Assembly: GCA_045132775.1 (NCBI GenBank)
Contig: JBGUSX010000017.1
Coordinates: 1 to 7,631, forward strand
Length of the DNA stretch: 7,631 nucleotides
DNA from: SVTX01 sp045132775
GTDB lineage: Bacteria > Bacillota > Clostridia > Oscillospirales > CAG-272
Direction: 5' to 3'
Part shown: positions 6,505 through 7,631 of the stretch, piece after piece
Position numbering within the stretch: the stretch's first letter is position 1
How the letters are laid out: every line of letters begins with the position of its first letter
Program-made: the position numbers and the translations under genes
Notes under the pieces: model-generated
Told to the model about the DNA's origin: nothing
Database searches by the model: none
What the model saw: only the letters and a program-made list of their open reading frames with translations

Positions 6505-6519
6505 CGCTTTTAACCTTTT

Positions 6520-6548
6520 TTGAAATAAAACACAAAATCCATTGTAAA
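6520..6548 (+). promoter_or_regulatory. Candidate upstream spo0A promoter
   Basis: TTGAAA (6520-6525) and TGTAAA (6543-6548) are separated by 17 bp. The -10 matches the consensus at four of six positions. Its value is positional: the tandem 0A boxes end 16 bp upstream of its -35, where a bound activator could reach polymerase. It could equally be a chance match in AT-rich DNA. Confidence 0.35.
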
Positions 6549-6648
6549 TTTTTGGTAATTTTGCCAAATGGAATTTTTTGGAAATAGTATTGCAAAATCT
6601 CCTAATTTATGGTAAAATGTCAATGTAATAAATTTCCAAAAATTTACA
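6543..6648. repeat. 13-bp inverted repeat bracketing the spo0A promoter
   Basis: TGTAAATTTTTGG (6543-6555) is the exact reverse complement of CCAAAAATTTACA (6636-6648). The left arm overlaps an imperfect palindrome, TTTGGTAATTTTGCCAAA (6551-6568). The right arm ends on the first base of the AGGAGG ribosome binding site. The arms may be paired operator sites, or, in a transcript that starts further upstream, a stem that presses against the RBS. AT richness raises the odds of chance, but 13 perfect base pairs across ~100 bp is notable. Confidence 0.5.
6590..6618 (+). promoter_or_regulatory. Main sigma-A-type promoter of spo0A with extended -10
   Basis: TTGCAA (6590-6595) is followed after 17 bp by TAAAAT (6613-6618), preceded by TG one base away (TGGTAAAAT), an extended -10. 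Transcription would start near 6625, leaving a leader of about 40 nt. No convincing sigma-H promoter was found beside it. Confidence 0.7.
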
Positions 6649-6653
6649 GGAGG
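6648..6653 (+). promoter_or_regulatory. Strong ribosome binding site of spo0A
   Basis: A full AGGAGG lies 10 nt before the ATG at 6664. Its first base is the last base of the 13-bp inverted repeat arm (6636-6648), so pairing of that arm could affect ribosome access. Confidence 0.85.
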
Positions 6654-6663
6654 ATACAAAATA

Positions 6664-7461
6664 ATGGAATACAATACAAAAATACTTATCGCGGACGAAA
6701 ATATGGCGCAGCGCGCACAGCTCAAGGAGTGTTTCACCCGTGCGGGATGCAGATTCATCGAGGAGGCAACAAACGGCGAGGATGCCCTCTCCAAGATCGG
6801 CAGGATTCATCCCGATGTGGTGATAATCGATATCTGGATGTCAAAGCTCGACGGACTCAGTGTAGTTCGCAGCGCAAAAGCGACCACCTTCGGCAACGAT
6901 AAGCCGCCCGTCATAATCATGACCTCCCCTATTTCCAACCAAAACATTTTCGTTCAGGCGCTCCAGGCAGGCGCAGAGCTCTGCCTTGTAAAGCCGCTCA
7001 ATCAGTCAAATCTGCTCGAATACGTTGAGAGCATGCTGAAAACCCGCAATTCCAAGGCGGAAAACAGCGCAGACCTGACAACAAATGCAACAAATGACGG
7101 CGAAGCACTCGATATTGAGGCGCAGGTCACTCGTATAATTCATCAGATCGGTGTGCCAGCGCACATCAAGGGCTACCAGTATCTACGCACAGCGATCCTC
7201 CTGACAGTCAAGGACTCCGATATCATCAACAGCGTCACAAAGATCCTCTACCCTTCCGTCGCGAAGAAATATCAGACCACCACGAGCCGCGTTGAGCGTG
7301 CCATCCGCCACGCGATCGAGGTCGCGTGGGACCGCGGCGACGTGGATACCCTCAACTCCTATTTCGGCTATACAATCCAAAACAACCGCGGAAAGCCCAC
7401 GAATAGCGAATTTATCGCAATGATTGCTGATAATCTTCGATTGAAGTATAAGTTGTATTGA
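6664..7461 (+). CDS. spo0A: Sporulation master response regulator Spo0A
   Basis: The 265-residue protein is the usual length for Spo0A (267 in Bacillus subtilis). Receiver domain ~5-124: acidic pair D11/E12, phosphoacceptor D56 in IIDIWMSKLDG, T87 in IIMTS, and K110 in LVKP. A 25-residue polar Asn/Thr/Ala linker follows. The DNA-binding Spo0A_C domain (~150-265) is nearly canonical, with VTRIIHQIGVPAHIKGYQYL, then TTTSRVERAIRHAIEVAW around the recognition helix, and KPTNSEFIAMIADNLRLK at the end. Phosphorylation by the sporulation phosphorelay or orphan kinases would let it bind 0A boxes and switch on sporulation genes. The receiver is more diverged than the C-terminal domain and has Ser where the common M-P of the D56 loop has Pro. 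The gene is not preceded by spoIVB, its frequent neighbour. Start choice is supported by AGGAGG 10 nt upstream. Confidence 0.97.
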   Translation: MEYNTKILIADENMAQRAQLKECFTRAGCRFIEEATNGEDALSKIGRIHPDVVIIDIWMSKLDGLSVVRSAKATTFGNDKPPVIIMTSPISNQNIFVQALQAGAELCLVKPLNQSNLLEYVESMLKTRNSKAENSADLTTNATNDGEALDIEAQVTRIIHQIGVPAHIKGYQYLRTAILLTVKDSDIINSVTKILYPSVAKKYQTTTSRVERAIRHAIEVAWDRGDVDTLNSYFGYTIQNNRGKPTNSEFIAMIADNLRLKYKLY

Positions 7462-7466
7462 TAATT

Positions 7467-7486
7467 CAAATTTTGATTTGTCGGTG
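7467..7486 (-). repeat. Solo 20-bp fragment of the family B repeat end
   Basis: CAAATTTTGATTTGTCGGTG is the perfect reverse complement of 6451-6470, the right outer end of the family B element upstream of spo0A. It begins five bases after the spo0A stop codon. The CAAAT/ATTTG portion can form a small hairpin but no U-tract follows, so it is a poor terminator. The following stretch, 7487-7549, shows no gene or structure. Confidence 0.8.
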
Positions 7487-7549
7487 GGTTGCTATTGGAC
7501 AAACGATTTAAATTACCGCCACGGCTACCAAACGCACGTCACTCACACA

Positions 7550-7631
7550 CCGTAGGGGAGGTGCTTGCTCCTCCCGCTAACAAACGACTATTAAACCCTT
7601 ATGGCTAATGAAGAAACAAATGCTTTAGATC
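7550..7631. repeat. Small inverted-repeat (MITE-like) element, family A, copy 2 (cut by window end)
   Basis: The left arm (7550-7576) is the exact 27-nt reverse complement of the right arm of copy 1 (83-109). The 54-nt core (7577-7630) matches 29-82 with two differences: C to T in the ACGAC(C/T)ATTA context, and A to T in CTAA(A/T)G. The window stops at the first base of the expected right arm. It has the same orientation as copy 1, so the two copies form direct repeats about 7.5 kb apart that bracket both genes. Confidence 0.8.

Noticed and set aside
6505..6625. Sigma-H promoter for spo0A
   Set aside because: I looked for an AGGA-type -35 with a GAAT -10 at the right distance and found none convincing.
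7462..7549. Rho-independent terminator for spo0A
   Set aside because: The CAAAT/ATTTG hairpin is weak and no T-run follows; the true terminator may lie beyond the window, or the repeats may serve.

Overview
The window looks like chromosomal DNA of a spore-forming Clostridia bacterium, probably a gut member of the Oscillospiraceae/Christensenellales type. The evidence is a full-length Spo0A, a zinc-ribbon/TIR protein of a kind common in gut Firmicutes, BspA-type leucine-rich repeats, and GC-rich interspersed hairpin repeats lying in AT-rich spacers. The exact taxon cannot be fixed from the sequence.

There are two real genes, divergently transcribed. On the minus strand, 298-5970 encodes a 1,890-residue single-pass membrane protein. 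It has an N-terminal zinc ribbon, a helical TPR-like region, a TIR domain with the expected catalytic Glu, a Lys/Pro stretch and one transmembrane helix. The remaining ~1,540 residues should be outside the cell: two SH3-like modules, three BspA-type LRR blocks, a beta-rich module, a CxxC/CxxC module and a duplicated beta-helix-like domain. The overall plan (LRRs outside, TIR inside) resembles a Toll-like receptor, although the LRR class and the polarity along the chain differ. On the plus strand, 6664-7461 encodes Spo0A, the master response regulator of sporulation.

Layout: 1-109 is one copy of a small inverted-repeat element (family A). 110-297 holds a long-range stem with internal palindromes and a bidirectional terminator. 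298-5970 is the TIR receptor gene, with its RBS and a TTGACA/TATAAC promoter at 5976-6086. 6166-6470 is a ~300-bp palindromic interspersed repeat (family B), whose two arms differ by changes that keep their hairpins paired. 6488-6663 is the spo0A control region: two tandem 0A boxes 10 bp apart, a candidate upstream promoter, an extended -10 promoter, a 13-bp inverted repeat around that promoter, and a strong RBS. After spo0A comes a 20-bp piece of family B (7467-7486) and then a second family A copy (7550-7631, cut by the window end).

Nothing in the sequence shows the two genes acting together. Spo0A probably regulates its own gene through the 0A boxes. The TIR gene has its own promoter and terminator and no companion effector or immunity gene inside the window, so it probably acts as a self-contained receptor. 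Its ligand and the outcome of TIR activation are unknown.
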